A stretch of DNA of 64,000 bases from Heterobasidion occidentale (GCA_039111635.1 JBCAQO010000002.1:3286001-3350000), one strand, 5' to 3'. Numbered from the stretch's first letter, positions 33,638 to 46,400 are shown. Made by a program: numbers and translations. The notes: generated by a model not told the origin, from the sequence alone.

Positions 33638-36400
33638 ATGCTCGCCATTACCACGACCACCTCTCTTGTTCTCGTGGATCCTTCAACTCTTCGGCGCCCA
33701 CCACTGTCACTTGAGTCTTCATCTGAGCTCTCTTCTACACCCACCTCGACCACCTGGTCGCCTGATGGGTCTTCCCTGTTTATAGCTGCCTCCAATGTCA
33801 TTACACGGTATCATGCCACTGGCGAGCTCGTCAAGACCGTATATACCCACCTTCCTGCCGAGGGCTCACATGAACCTATTGCCAACCTAGTTGCCAAGGA
33901 TAAGGGATCTCTCATCTTCTCCGCAGGCAGCTCCGTGCATTTTCTCGAGCACTCATCATCCATCACTGCAACATCCAAGATCGCGCAAACTATCAGCTCC
34001 CAATCCAACCCCGGTCACATCATAGGACTGTCCCTGTCAAATGACAATACACTCCTTGCTGCAGCGTCCGCGAGCTCAGTCCTCATCCACAATCTCTCTC
34101 TCAGTTCACACACTATATTACGTGGCCTACCACTCTCTGATGGACAGTCAGTATCGACATGCGTATTTCATCCGTACTCACGCATCCGGCTGTTACTGGG
34201 GATCGGGAGAGAGTTAGTGATATACGATATCACACGACCCTCGGGACCTGTGAGAACTATCACCATGAGTGAAGCTGCAACGGGAGAAATTGTAGCCATC
34301 GTCTGCAGCCCATATAGCAAGACGCTGCTTGCCGTTGCGTGCAGCGGAGGATCTGTCAGCGTAGTGGACCTGGATAAGGAGCAGGGGTAAGCGCGCTGTT
34401 CATCAATAGGTGCATAGTTTAGCTGATAGCTGAAACTTCTCGAAGGCGCATTCGCTCGTTCAACTATAAAGTCCCCGTGACGTCTCTAGTGTTTTCACCC
34501 GATGGTGCAACTCTATATATTGGGAGTGAGGACGGTAAGTTGCTGGTGCAGACTTTGCGCGCAATGGATGCGCCGAAAACAGTCACTATCGGAGAGCATG
34601 GTCATAAGATCGAAGGGCTGGCCATATCTGTGCGTCCGCTTTGAAAAGTAGTTGGCTTGTATTCACGATCTCGTTCCTGTTCTAGAAGAAGTCGAAGAGC
34701 GCAGACCTTGCCAAAATCACGGCCGCTGGCGTGAACAAGCCACTCTCACAACAGGACGTCAACAGCCCACGCCGTTCTGTGGGCAAGACATCTTCTATGG
34801 ATGAGACCAAGAAGATGAAAGGTGAAGGGGCCACTTCGCCACCGCCCAAGGGGTCCACACGGTCGAGAGTCACTTCCATAGCTTCGCCTCTCTCGCCGAC
34901 GACACCTGTCAGAAAGCGCGTAGCGTCTACGACGGCGGCGATGGCCAGAAAAGCGTTCTCGCCTGTCAAAGAATTGTTACAAGGCAGTTCGAGTGCGGGG
35001 AGCATCGCATCCGGTTCGTTGCTTTCTATCTGCCGATCTTCATCTCATTGAAATCTATCCTTCGTATCTGTTCAGTAAATAGCGAGCCACTAGTCACCTC
35101 ATCACGTGGTGAGCGTACGGCTAGCCAGAATCGCAAAGAAAATGTGGCCAAGAAATCGGAGAAGCAGTCCGATACAATACCTGATGCATCGAAACCCCCT
35201 TCACGAGTCTCTACACGTTCCAAACCTTCCGCCGCTCACAAAGCCACCGTTACTGCATCAGCGCCTGCGGGTAGTGACGACAAGCCACCACCGCGCAAAC
35301 GCACTACGTCTATGACTGCACACCCTAGGACCAGTACTGCTGAAGCCTCACCTACCAGTGGCAGCCTCCGCGCGCGGACCATCTCCGCGCCAAAGAGTCC
35401 GTCTCGCCTGATGAGCCAAAGCCCCGCCAGGGCCCGCCCCGACTCTACTTCAGGGCCAGAGCCACCTCGTACGAGGACGGCGTCCGTCACATCGCGTATA
35501 ATACCAACGTCAGGTGCTGGTTCGGCGAGTACATCGCCTGTACAGGCGGGCGGAAGAAGTCGGACTACATCCTTAGTCTCGCGGACTGGTCCGGGTGCGA
35601 CCGTGCGCACGGGCTCGGGCTCAAGTTCGGGGAGACATTCGCGCACCGCGTCGGGCGTCTCGCGGGTGTCTGTGACTCGCAGCGGTTCGCCCATCCCTCC
35701 TGTTCCCCAAATTCCCGCAAAGGCGATGACTCAAGCACGGAAAAATTCTGGTTCAAGCGCGAGTGCAAGGGGCTCGATTGTGCGCACGCCCTCCCCCACT
35801 CTGCCAGCGGTGTCGTCATCAAAAGAGCCATTCCCTGTCGGTGCCGGACAACACAAGAGGAAGGGCTTGTCAATGCTAGGCCTCGGCACACCGGAGGTTG
35901 AGAAGTGGATCAAGGGAGGGAAACAGCGTGACAAGCAACGAGAAGAGGGAAAGCGTGTCGATTTCGCGGGGAGGGACGAGGAAGACCTGGTGAACGTGGG
36001 CAAGGTGGAGGACGTTGTAGACTCGGATGATACGGACGCCGAGTTGCAAGCCAAGGAGCCGCTGAGGCGGACGATGTCGATGCAGGTCACGCCACGGCGC
36101 CCGGGTCCTACGTCGGTCCTGCCGTCGCCCCTACGACACAGCGTGGCGGGTGGGTCGCCGGGCGCTGCTGGAAGCGCGCAGGGATTATTGCATGCGTTGA
36201 TTAAAGACGCGATGCTCGATTTCAGGCAGGAGACGAAGGCGGATATGGTGGGGTTGCATCTCGATCTGCTGCGAATGGGCCGCTCTTGGCGGCAAGAGAT
36301 GCGGGCTACTATGGATGAGTATGTCGGAGATCTGAAGGAGTTGAGAGATGAGAACAAGCGGTTGCGTGACGAGAACGAGCGATTGAGGAGAGGATATTGA
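33638..36400 (+). CDS. NEDD1: NEDD1/GCP-WD-like WD40 spindle protein
   Basis: Targets gamma-tubulin complexes to spindle poles and spindle microtubules in other eukaryotes. Four exons, 33638-34386, 34446-34629, 34686-35013 and 35076-36400, give 861 residues. The N-terminal third has WD40-type repeats (TSTTWSPDGSSLFIAASN, TSLVFSPDGATLYIGSEDG). The middle is a long Ser/Thr/Pro/Arg-rich disordered region. The C-terminal about 75 residues match the NEDD1 tail: a helical block LHALIKDAMLDFRQETKADM, then LDLLRMGRSW and an Arg/Glu coiled coil ending DENKRLRDENERLRRGY. The ATG at 33638 is the first in frame. Fungal members are little studied. Assignment rests on the WD40-plus-tail layout. Confidence 0.82.
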
Positions 36401-36856
36401 CCCAACAGGACTTCCTTCTTGATTTTGTGACTGTTGTAAATCCGCTATCTATGTCAGTAAGTTATGTAAGTTCCCCTCGCCGAAGCTACAAAGCGATGTA
36501 CGACTAAGACTGTATAGTCTCCCTCACAAGCTACTAGTGCTATGACGGGAGAATCGTCCAGGGTCCAGAGGCTGCGTCAGCTGCTGAGCTGCAGGCACTG
36601 ATGCCGTTGCCCAGCCCAAATGATTCGACCGTTGGACTGACATATGACGTTTCCCTGATATGTTCCACCCTCGAGCAGGCGCAAGTACTGCGCAAGTAGA
36701 CGTAGCGTCTGTCGAAGACAACACAAGCAAAGTCCTGGTGAAGGGGACGTCACGTCGAAAGGCGTAGACCATGCATGAGTGGGAATCTGAATTACTAGCC
36801 TGTATCTTCAAGTAGGGCTGTATCGTCTGTGGACTCCCCTTATGGTATTGACTCCG

Positions 36857-36862
36857 ACGCGT
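36857..36862 (+). promoter_or_regulatory. ACGCGT, distal site of FAN1 promoter
   Basis: First of a pair of ACGCGT hexamers 110 and 90 bases before the FAN1 ATG, in the sequence GACGCGTGATCGCGTCGCG. Two exact copies within 26 bases are unlikely by chance. Confidence 0.55.
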
Positions 36863-36876
36863 GATCGCGTCGCGTA

Positions 36877-36882
36877 ACGCGT
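36877..36882 (+). promoter_or_regulatory. ACGCGT, proximal site of FAN1 promoter
   Basis: Second copy, exactly 20 bases after the first. Known MBF targets often carry two boxes near the start. Regulation at G1/S is inferred. Confidence 0.55.
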
Positions 36883-36966
36883 CAATTCTTCCACTCATCT
36901 TCTTGGAATCTCATACCTGAGTCATCATCATATTATCAACATAGTACACGACATCTAGCTGGTACT

Positions 36967-39900
36967 ATGTCTCCGGGCTCACCGTCTACGAGCCTTGCAG
37001 GAAGCCTTATCTTTGAAGCTCAGGGGGATCTTACTGAAGCGGGCCCAACTGGTAGCGCCGACGAGAATGGCGATGCAATGGAAGGCGGAAAAGATAGGCC
37101 GCGCTCGATGTATGTTAGGTTATTCGAGGGTGCGTTCAATGACTCTAATTCAGTTCATCACAAAGATGAATCCGTGTGCAGAAATGTTGCAAGAAGTCAT
37201 TCTATATGAACATCACCTCTTCACCAGTGAGGAAATAAGCTGTTTTCAAGCTTACGCGTCTATGGATTGTGTGTATTCCTTCAAATATTTCCACTCTTTG
37301 TCTTACGATGACTGTCTTGGTCGTCGCAGACGACGTTCAATATCTCTTTATTCGACTGTGCCTACGGAAGTCGGATAAGTGGATGCGTTTGAATAGTTTC
37401 GATAATTACCGATCTGAACTTGGAGACAACATCATCTCTGTCGTGAAGAATCTCTGCGCGGCACGAGTATCCGATGAATTCCGGGTCAAGCAGGAGGAGC
37501 TAGACTCCGTTAACTCATTGTTGAATGCTTCAAACAACACGGATCCCGACAGGGAACTAGAAGTAAAGTTCGATTTCTTTGTTGAAGATCAGGATCGAGC
37601 GACATTGGTTGAACTTCTGCAATGTCTCACTGTGGATGAGCTCGACAAGATCGCGAAGGACCGCAAGCTGAAAACTCGAAAGAAGGTCAGTGCCCAGCAC
37701 CCGGGTTTATACTATCGCTTACGTTGAAAGTTTTCTCTGTGCATGATAGAAGGATGTCCTTATCGATTGTTTGCTCAAGAGTTCCTCCACACAACCGACT
37801 ATCGACAACTTTTTCAGCTCCAAGAAGTCAGATCCCAGTAGCTCCAGACAACCCCCAGTGTTGGAACGCCAGGATCAAAGGCTGCGTGAGACGGTCTTAA
37901 AGCAGTTAGGTGAATAATCTACCTGCTATAGCCGTCCCCTTACTGATATGCCTTGAAGGTGCTTGTGTGCGCGTCAATGCTGATATTTTTGCGCTTTTTC
38001 GACGGATCAACTTGGTATACTTTCGATGGCACGTATAGACAATCTTATTCTCTCCACCTCTTCATTCATATCTTTTAAACAGCACACAGTATACATCAAG
38101 CATCCTCACGGCAGCTATCGTTGCGTTTGCACGCAAGCGGCATTATTTTCCATACGAGTATGAGCGCACGTGGGACATTTGGCCCAACCGCGCTGCACTA
38201 TGCGCATATGAACGAGTTTTGGAGCTGGAGGCTGAGGTGGATGCGTTGCTAGAGGGGTTCACTCCTTCAGGCATGCGCTCCAGGTCCGTGCTTAGCAGCA
38301 CGCCTGCTCCGGACCTCCTCAAAATGGAGCCAATGGACGAGGACAGCGTCGAAGGGAAGGAAACCCCTCGGAGACTAGCGGCGAGAGCAGTGGCAAAGCT
38401 GGTCTTTGATGACGGTATATACTCTGAGTGGACGGCTTTAGTGGCTGCAGAAGGGCATAAGGAGCCAAGGTCTATGGGGTTGGAGCGCTTTCATCACGGT
38501 ATGTAGATTTTTCAACCTTTTCTCTGCATACTAGCTGATGCACTTTAGGTCATGTCTTAACACGCATTGTGGTCAAGGGTGCTGAGGCACTTCACATTCT
38601 GCAAGAATACAAGCACGAGTTAGACGTATTGCAGGCGCTCATTGATCAACCACGATGGCGCCGGGGACGACGGGGACGATGGTATGACCAACGGGCATTG
38701 ATTCTCATGGACAAGTATCCAAGGCATGACATGCAAATCGCGGAACTTGCTCTTAATTCTGTGCTGGACGCGATCGATGACCCAGACGTGCATCTTGGTG
38801 AGGACTTAATTATTTTTTCCCCATTCAATTATTTATAGTTGATGTCGATCAGTCTACCGACCCATGCTAGAGCGACGTGTTATTCGTCTCGAGAAGATTT
38901 TGAAGATCCCGCTAGAACAACGCCACACTTCCGAGAATGATTTGAAGAAATCATCACCAATATTCATAGAGGGCGTGCGGGTGCACAGTCGGCTGGAGGG
39001 AATGCGCCTGGACTCCATGGAGCAGGTTGTGCCCAGTTCCCCAAAGACTCCGCTTTCGCAAAGCCAGTTACCCTTCACTGTAAAGAAACCTCTGTTCACT
39101 ACCTTCAAGAAAGGTGAACCATCATCCTTAGAAAAGAAATCAAATCTAGGAACAGAGGCAAGAATAGCCTCTTCTTCCTTCCTGTTAAGGGAGCCTGATA
39201 AGTTTTTTGAATTTTAGCCATCGGAGAAGAAGGGGAAATCGATTTGGGTTGGAAGGGACGGAGAGCAAGTGAGCGTTGAGATCCTCGCCTTGCAACACTA
39301 TGAGGATCGTGGCTATAAAGGGTTTGGTCCTCCTTTTTAACCCATGCAATTTGCTAATGCGATCAAACATCAGGTTTCATACCGAAGGTCGCATCCTTAC
39401 CACCCTCTTCGGCCTCTTGTTCTGGGACGTCTTATTTGCCCCGATTCCAGGCGCATTCGAGACCCCCTATCAGACTGCCCCTTTGGACATTGCAGAAGAT
39501 ACATTCTTCTTCTCTCGTGAAGAGCTCATTCGCGCCCGAATCTCCGAGATCCAGCAGGGCAGGGCTCGCGAAATCTTGGAGGGTGTTGACGATAAACACA
39601 GGGAGAAGGGGACCTGGTGTGTGGGAGTCCGGTGGGACTTATTCGAAAAGCAGGATCTGCTGGAGATCGTAGACGTCAGTCTTCCTCGCAGGTGTCTTTT
39701 AAAAAGTTTCATGCTAATCTCTTGCGACGTAGTGCTTCGACAGCAAAGCCCTCTCGATCATCTGCCGGCTCTTCTGCGAGGAGTACGCTAAGCGATGCTC
39801 AGGGGTTCCGGATCTGTTTCTATGGAACCATGAGCGGAGGGAGTGCAAGTTCGTCGAAGTCAAGGGCCCTGGAGACTCGTTGCAGGAGAACCAGAAGGTA

Positions 39901-40299
39901 ATTCTTCTCGTTCTAATCTTCGCCTGCCCGCAGGCTTTTGATACTTTTGCGCGCAACCAGCTCTGGATCGACGTGCTTCTCGGCGCCAACGTCGCCGTCG
40001 AAGTGTGCCGCGTCAGCCCGATGGGACAGAGCCCTACGAAAGCCAAACGTCGAGGGAGTCCGCGGAAGTCCAAAGCGTCCAAGAAAGCTGCCAAGGTGGA
40101 GTCGGATAGGGACACCGAATACGTGCCTGGTTCCGACGACGAAGTAGACCAGTTGTTGGACGCGTCGCAGTTCGGAGAGTCGATCAAGCTCGAGCCGACG
40201 ACTCCTTCGCCGACCAAGCCATCCCGAGGGACCAAGAGACATTCCGATGACGACGACTATCTGCCTGACCCCATCAAGCGCGCCCGAAGATCGTCGTAA
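36967..40299 (+). CDS. FAN1: Fanconi-associated nuclease FAN1 (VRR-NUC)
   Basis: Structure-specific 5' flap endo/exonuclease that unhooks DNA interstrand crosslinks in the nucleus. Twelve exons: 36967-37129, 37182-37268, 37330-37685, 37750-37909, 37959-38032, 38090-38498, 38549-38797, 38853-39079, 39218-39321, 39374-39674, 39733-39897, 39961-40299; 877 residues. The SAP-like DNA-binding region starts near MYVRLFEEMLQEV. A helical TPR-like region follows. The C-terminal nuclease has GYKGFHTEGR, LFGLLFWDVLFAPIPGAFE, catalytic SGVPDLFLWN and CKFVEVKGPGD (PD-x-ExK). No UBZ zinc finger is visible. QPTIDNFF (residues 217-224) is a perfect PCNA-interacting box. The tail is acidic, with nuclear-localisation-like basic patches. 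The intron at 39080-39217 is long (138 nt) and its donor (GTAAAG) is the least certain junction. Confidence 0.92.
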
Positions 40300-40745
40300 G
40301 GACGCACCTCACCGGGTTGGAAAGCGAAGTGGTGTCCGATTTGATCCTTTGTATCCGTGGAGTTTTTCTATCTATCTTTATTTCCTTGGTCGTACATATT
40401 CATCATCTCTTTCAATCTCTTTCACGGTTTCAGGGAATCTGCTATCGATGTGTACTCACCCACTGTATCTCTGTGTTATCTATGGCTACCAGGGCATCAC
40501 ATACTAGCACAAACTACATACTGCATGTACTTTTTCATGTTTTGAATGGATTCCACAACCACTCAAGCGCACGAAGCAGTCTGACTTACGAGTCCGAACT
40601 GGCGCCACTACAGCCCAAATTTGTCCCGGTTTGGTTCGCCCGCTTCGCCTTCTACGACAATCCCAGTCGTCCTCTCAAGCTCCCCCTTCCCTCGCCACGT
40701 CTTCCTCCCCTTCTACTTCTCACCTCCCTCGTTCAACTCATAGCA
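40300..40745. other. Intergenic: FAN1 3' flank and septin promoter
   Basis: No gene. The last 90 bases before the septin ATG are a CT-rich tract, common in promoters of highly expressed fungal genes. Confidence 0.6.
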
Positions 40746-42236
40746 ATGGCCGCCGTTGAAGTACAGGAGATCCGTGCGGCGTCGTATGTCGGTTTCGACT
40801 CCATCACGCAGCAGATTGAGCATAAGCTGCTCAAGCGCGGGTTCCAGTTTAATGTCATGGTCGTTGGTGCGTGCTTTTCTGGTCTTCGCTTTCGACTGGG
40901 CATTGTAGGCGCGGGGAGAGGCATGGCCGGTGGTTGTAATGGTCTGTGGGACTCAAGCTTTGGGGCTGACATGCGTCGTTGTTGGTGTCGTCAGGCCAGA
41001 CGGGACTGGGCAAGTCGACGCTCATCAACACTATCTTCGCGTCGCACTTGATCGACTCGAAGGGACGACTTGAGGCGGACGAGCCTGTCAGGCAGACGAC
41101 GGAGATTCAGACCGTCTCGCATGGTGCGTCTATTCACTGTATAGCCCTCATGTTAGCTGGAGGTTGAACTTGTCTGCGGGGCGTTGGGACTGCAGTCATC
41201 ACGGAGAACGGTGTGCGACTGAGGTTGAACATCGTCGACACGCCTGGGTATGGCGACCAGGTGAACAACGAGAACTGGTATGTCCGCCTCTCCTCCCATT
41301 CCGCTCTGACTCCCGCTCTTCCCATCATGCCTTGTCTCGTTCGCTCACTCTATCGCCGGCGCAGCTGGGACCCGATCATCAAGTACATCAAGGACCAGCA
41401 CAGCGCGTACCTGCGCAAGGAGCTCACCGCGATGCGCGACCGGTATATCCAGGACACGCGCATCCACTGCTGCCTGTACTTCATCAACCCGACGGGACAT
41501 GCACTCCGCGCGATCGACGTGATCGTCATGAAGAAGCTCAGCGAGGTCGTCAACGTCGTCCCCGTCATCGCAAAGGCGGACAGTCTGACGCTCGAAGAGC
41601 GCGAGGCTTTCAAGCAGAAGGTGCGTTCTCCATTCGGTTACTCTGCCAAGTGTAGGGTCGTCGATTTTGTGAGACCGGAAGCACTGATTGCGGGGTTTAT
41701 CTACTCTTTTTTGGCACCTGCGTGGGCCGGTCTAGATCCGCGCGGAGCTGTTCCACCATAGCATCCGTATGTATCCGTTCGACACGGACGAGAACGACGA
41801 GGAGGAGGTGCAGCTCAACGAGAGCATCCGGGTGCGTCCTGTTTGATGATTCTCTTGGCACGGGTGCAGTATGCGTGGTGCTGACGACGGTACTCGCAGA
41901 ACATGATCCCGTTCGCGGTCGTCGGCTCTGAGCGCAACGTGATCATTGGCGGGAAGTCCGTGCGTGGGCGCAAGAACCGCTGGGGCGTCGTCAACGTCGA
42001 GGACGAGACCCACTGCGAGTTCGTGTCGCTGAGGAACTTCCTCACGAGGTGCGTCTGACGAACCTCCCCTCTCGACGACCGTTGGGTGCTGACGACATGT
42101 GAACGTGCGCGCGTGTGCAATTAGGACGCACTTGCAAGACCTGATCGAGACGACGGCGCAGATCCACTACGAGGCGTTCCGCTCAAAACAGCTTTTGGCG
42201 CTCAAGGAGAACGCGCGGCCACAGCAGGCGGCCTGA
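40746..42236 (+). CDS. CDC10: Septin, Cdc10 type
   Basis: GTP-binding filament protein of the septin ring at septa and growth sites. Seven exons, 40746-40866, 40995-41123, 41196-41277, 41365-41620, 41736-41831, 41900-42048 and 42125-42236, give 314 residues. The start [20 protein letters not shown] is diagnostic. The P-loop GQTGLGKST (residues 41-49) is split by intron 1. G3 is DTPGYGD and the G4-like motif is AKAD in [13 protein letters not shown]. The septin unique element region includes [15 protein letters not shown]. There is no C-terminal coiled coil, which fits Cdc10 rather than Cdc3, Cdc11 or Cdc12. Introns are longer (68-128 nt) than elsewhere. A CT-rich leader suggests strong expression. 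Confidence 0.94.
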
Positions 42237-43471
42237 AGAGCCTACAGTGTGCTTTCCTTTATCCCCAAAAGACTGTCATACCCGCGCACTCAGCTGCGCC
42301 CCCCGTCGCTCATTTGCTTTTTCTTTTCCATTGCTCGTTTTTCTCGAGAGATGCTCAGCACGGCGTTTTTTCTCTCTCTCGCTGATAAGTTTTTTCTCTA
42401 ATCGATGTTGTTTCTTCTTTCGCGCTCCTCTTTTCTTGTCGGACCTACCAGGAATCAGATCTCAGAACCAGAATACCACCGTGCCGAGTTGTTTTGTTGA
42501 TGACTGTCGTCCCGTGCAGTGATCGAGCCTTTCGCTACCGAGATGTGCGGTTGTTCAGCTTGTGTGTTGTTTGTGTGCCGTGAGTTGTCGATTTTGCAGG
42601 GTTGCGTTTGTGATGCATGGACATATACAGTGGATTTGATTGTCGATGTGTGGTCGACGCTCAAGCGCCCAATGCGGCGTTCCTTTACTAGTGCCATCGC
42701 TGATGGTGTGGCCGCGAGTCACGACTGTCCGCAGCTGCATGATTGATGCTTTTCCTTCCAGCGCTTGAAACCATGCTACGCAGGAGTTTCGGGGAGTCCA
42801 GGAGGTTGCGGCGTGCAGAGCCAGCCATCGCTGCCGGATCCGACGTCGGTCGGACAAACAAGGCGCTCGTCATCGGGGGACGGCATCTGAGGCAGATATC
42901 GGGAGCGCTGAGTCACGCGGCATGCGATCTCGTGCGATGCATGATTTTCTGTTTGTTTGCGACGCCGAAAATTCAGCGAAGCGGGAAAAAACAAACAGAC
43001 GTGGGTGTGGATGGGTGGACGTGAGCTGGGTGAGGCTGTCGTTGTGGCAGATAGGGGTGTTGGTGGTGGGAGAGTGAGCAGCGAGTGTGTGCCGCGGGAG
43101 GCGTCGTTCGGCAGAGGGGCCGTGATCTAATAGTTGTTGATGACGCACTGCCCCGGCGCTCAGCACTCCTGCGTCCACACGCAGCCTCCCGTGAGCCTCC
43201 GTGAGCGAAAAAAAAGCGACGACGGCCCGTGGGCGTTGGCGCAGCGAGATGCCGTACACGAAGGAGAAGCTTGAGAGGCGCGTGTGAGCGGGGGTGAGCG
43301 AGGAAGGAGTGCGCCGAGGGGATGGGTTGGGCGGATGCTGAGTCAAGTGTGCTTACGGGTGCGAGGAGGGAATGATCATGATTCAGCCCAGAGCTTGTGA
43401 ACCAGCTGCTCGTCCACGGACGGCGCTCACCCTCTCCTCTCTCTCTCATCATCTCTTCCACCCCCTCCTCC
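42237..43471. other. Intergenic: septin 3' UTR and flippase promoter, 1.2 kb
   Basis: No supported gene. The left part has pyrimidine-rich runs likely in the septin 3' UTR. The right end before 43472 is a CT-rich leader. ORFs here lack motifs and joinable exons. Confidence 0.6.
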
Positions 43472-46400
43472 ATGTCCTCGAAACAATCGGGACTCGGGGC
43501 ATGGTACGACCGCCTCACAAACTGGAGCGTCGAGGACATCTTCTCCCGCGTTCGTCCCCCGGGACCCCCGCGCACCGTCTTCGTCAACGAGCCCCTCCCA
43601 CACGATTATTATGACCACAAACACAGGATAAAGAAGGATCACCTCTATGCTACTAACCAAGTCATCACCTCCAAGTACACAATCCTCACCTTCCTCCCGA
43701 GAAACCTCCTCGAACAATTCCGCCGCGTCGCGAACATGTACGTTCATGTTCTTTCTTCCCCCTGCTCTGCGTCCTAGCCTCGTCGGTCGACGGAGCACCT
43801 GCGTGCGCGCACGGGGCGGTGCTGTGTGTTTTATTTGGGCTTGATCAGACGAGGGATGGGGGCAGCGTACATGGACATCCGTGACACGCTCCGCGTCCGC
43901 CTCTCTCGGACACCTGTCCTCGTCTCACTTGTCCCAAACATCGCGATCCAATTTCCAAACTTGACAGTGCACAGCTCCTCTATATCACACATCATATCAC
44001 CGATATCTATACATGGCCCACGTTGCGCACACGACCTTGCGTCCGCACTTTCTCCGCCGTCTATTCTGCTCCTGAGTGCTCTTATACCGTTCCCGACTAA
44101 CTCACCTATCGCAGATTCTTCTTGGCCATTGCCATCCTCCAGTTCTTCAACAAGTTCTCTACCATCTCCGCCGGCCTCGTCATCCTCCCGCTTCTAGTCG
44201 TCTGGGGCATCACCGCGCTCAAGGACGGCTATGAGGACATCAAGCGCCACCAGTCCGACCGCCGCGTCAACCACTCCGCGGTTCGCGTGCTAACCGGCGG
44301 CGGCTGGGAGAACCCGAACGGCATGGCGAAGAAAAGCAAGACGTTCGTGCGCGCGCTCGCGCGCCGGCGCAAGCGTGCGGGGGCGAATGCGGCAGGAGAG
44401 GAGCACGAGGGCACGTCCGACATCGAGATGCTGCAGCACGGTGCGCCCCCCGAGGCGCTCTCGCCTGCGAACGAGGTGTCTGGCCCGGTGCACCCCGACG
44501 TGGAGTACGACGATGGGAAGCCCGCGGGATCCGACCCGGGGCGCGCGCACTGGAAGCGCACGCTGTGGGAGGACGTGCGCGTCGGCGACATCGTGAAGAT
44601 TGTGGACCACGAGGCGCTGCCCGCGGACGTGCTCATCTGCGCGACGAGCGAGGACGAGGACGTCGCGTTCGTGGAGACGAAGAACCTCGACGGCGAGACG
44701 AACCTCAAGTCGCGCCACGCGACGCCCGCGCTCACGTACATGCGCGACGCCGCGGCGTGCGCGGACACCTCGCAGGGCGCGTTCCAGGTCGAATGCGACC
44801 GCCCGGAGCCGCACATGCACAAGCTCAACGCGGCGGTCGTGATGCACGGCGGGGAGGCGCGCGCGCCGGTGGATTTGCAGATGACGATGCTGCGAGGAAC
44901 CGTGCTCCGGAACACGGCGTGGGTGATCGGCGTGGTGATGTACACGGGGCGGGACACGAAGCTGATGCTCAACTCGGGGGGCACGCCGAGCAAGCGCAGC
45001 AAGGTCGAGCGGCAGATGAACCCGATGGTGTTTGCGAACCTGCTTATACTTGCTGTCATGGCCGTCGTGTGCGCCATCGTGGATTCGGTGCTCGAACATC
45101 GCCTGTACCCGCGCGGTGCGCCGTGGTTGTTTGATGACAATCAGTCGGACGATAACCCGTCTATCAACGGGCTGGTGACTTGGGCGTTCGCGCTCATCAC
45201 GTACGTTGGCGGTCCTCTCTTCTTGCATTTCGCATTCTCACGTTCATTTCTCTTCTCTTCCCCTTTTTTGTTTGTTCGGTATGACAGGTTCCAAAACATC
45301 GTACCGATCTCGCTGTACATCTCGATCGAGGTCGTGCGGACATGTCAAGCGGCGTTCATATACTTCGATAAGGAGATCTGGTACGAAAAGACGGACCAGC
45401 CGACGCTCGCGCGCAGCTGGAACTTGTCGGATGATTTGGGCCAGGTCGAGTATATTTTCTCGGACAAGACTGGTACCTTGACTCAGGTGCGTTCAGCTTT
45501 CTTTGACCTTCCCCCCCTTTCATGCAGTGTCTGGAGCTCCTGGAAACTCCGTGACAAGTGGTATATTTGGAAATTTTGCCCGAGAAGGCCGTGGCTTCAC
45601 TCGCACTGCTGTCATTGTCTTTGGACGTGTATGAATGTCACTCATGCTCTTGTGTGTCGCAGAACCTCATGGTCTTCCGCCGGTGCTCGATTGGGGGCAA
45701 GGTCTATCAAGGGGACAATGACGCAGAAGGCGAAGTCGTCGTCCTCGACCAGAAGTCAGGCAAATCGGTCCAGGACCTCCTCCCTCCCTCCGTGCATCAG
45801 TCCCCGTCGCACACGTCCGTAGACAAGCCCCCGCCCACTGGAGACTCTGCGCGCACTGAAAAACCTTTGGGCGGCGAGCACTTCCACGATGCGGCTCTGG
45901 CGACGGACATCGCCACCGCCATCACTGCAGACAAGCCGGGCGAGCGCGACCGGCTCAATGGATTCTTCACGGTGCTCGCGCTGTGTCATACCGTGCTCGC
46001 CGCCGTTGACCCGCACACGGGCGCGCTGGACTACAAGGCACAGAGCCCGGACGAGGCCGCGCTCGTACAGGCCGCCGCGGACGTCGGGTTCGAGTTCAGA
46101 GGACGGGACAAGGATGTGTTGTTCTTGAAGACGCCGTTCGAGCCCGAGGTCGCCCGGTTCAGACTCTTGAACATCCTGGAGTTCACGAGCGCGCGGAAGC
46201 GGATGAGCGTCATCGTGCGGCGGCTGGCAGGCAGCGACGAGAACGGGGAGGAGGAAGTCGGCGAGCTCATGCTGCTGTCCAAGGGCGCGGACAACGTGAT
46301 CTTCGAGCGGCTGGCGCCCGGCGCGGAGAGGCTCAAGGCGGAGACGGAGGCGCAGCTGGACGAGTTTGCGCGCGAGGGCCTGCGGACGCTGACGCTCGCG

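Larger units (their letters stand above)
36401..36966. other. Intergenic: NEDD1 3' flank and FAN1 promoter
   Basis: No supported gene. The right end is a CG-rich block with two ACGCGT sites 20 bases apart, close to the FAN1 start. Confidence 0.6.

Noticed and set aside
44229..45228. Long minus-strand ORFs of about 300 codons opposite the flippase
   Set aside because: High GC at third positions of the flippase exon creates mirror frames; Arg/His/Ser-rich shadows without motifs.
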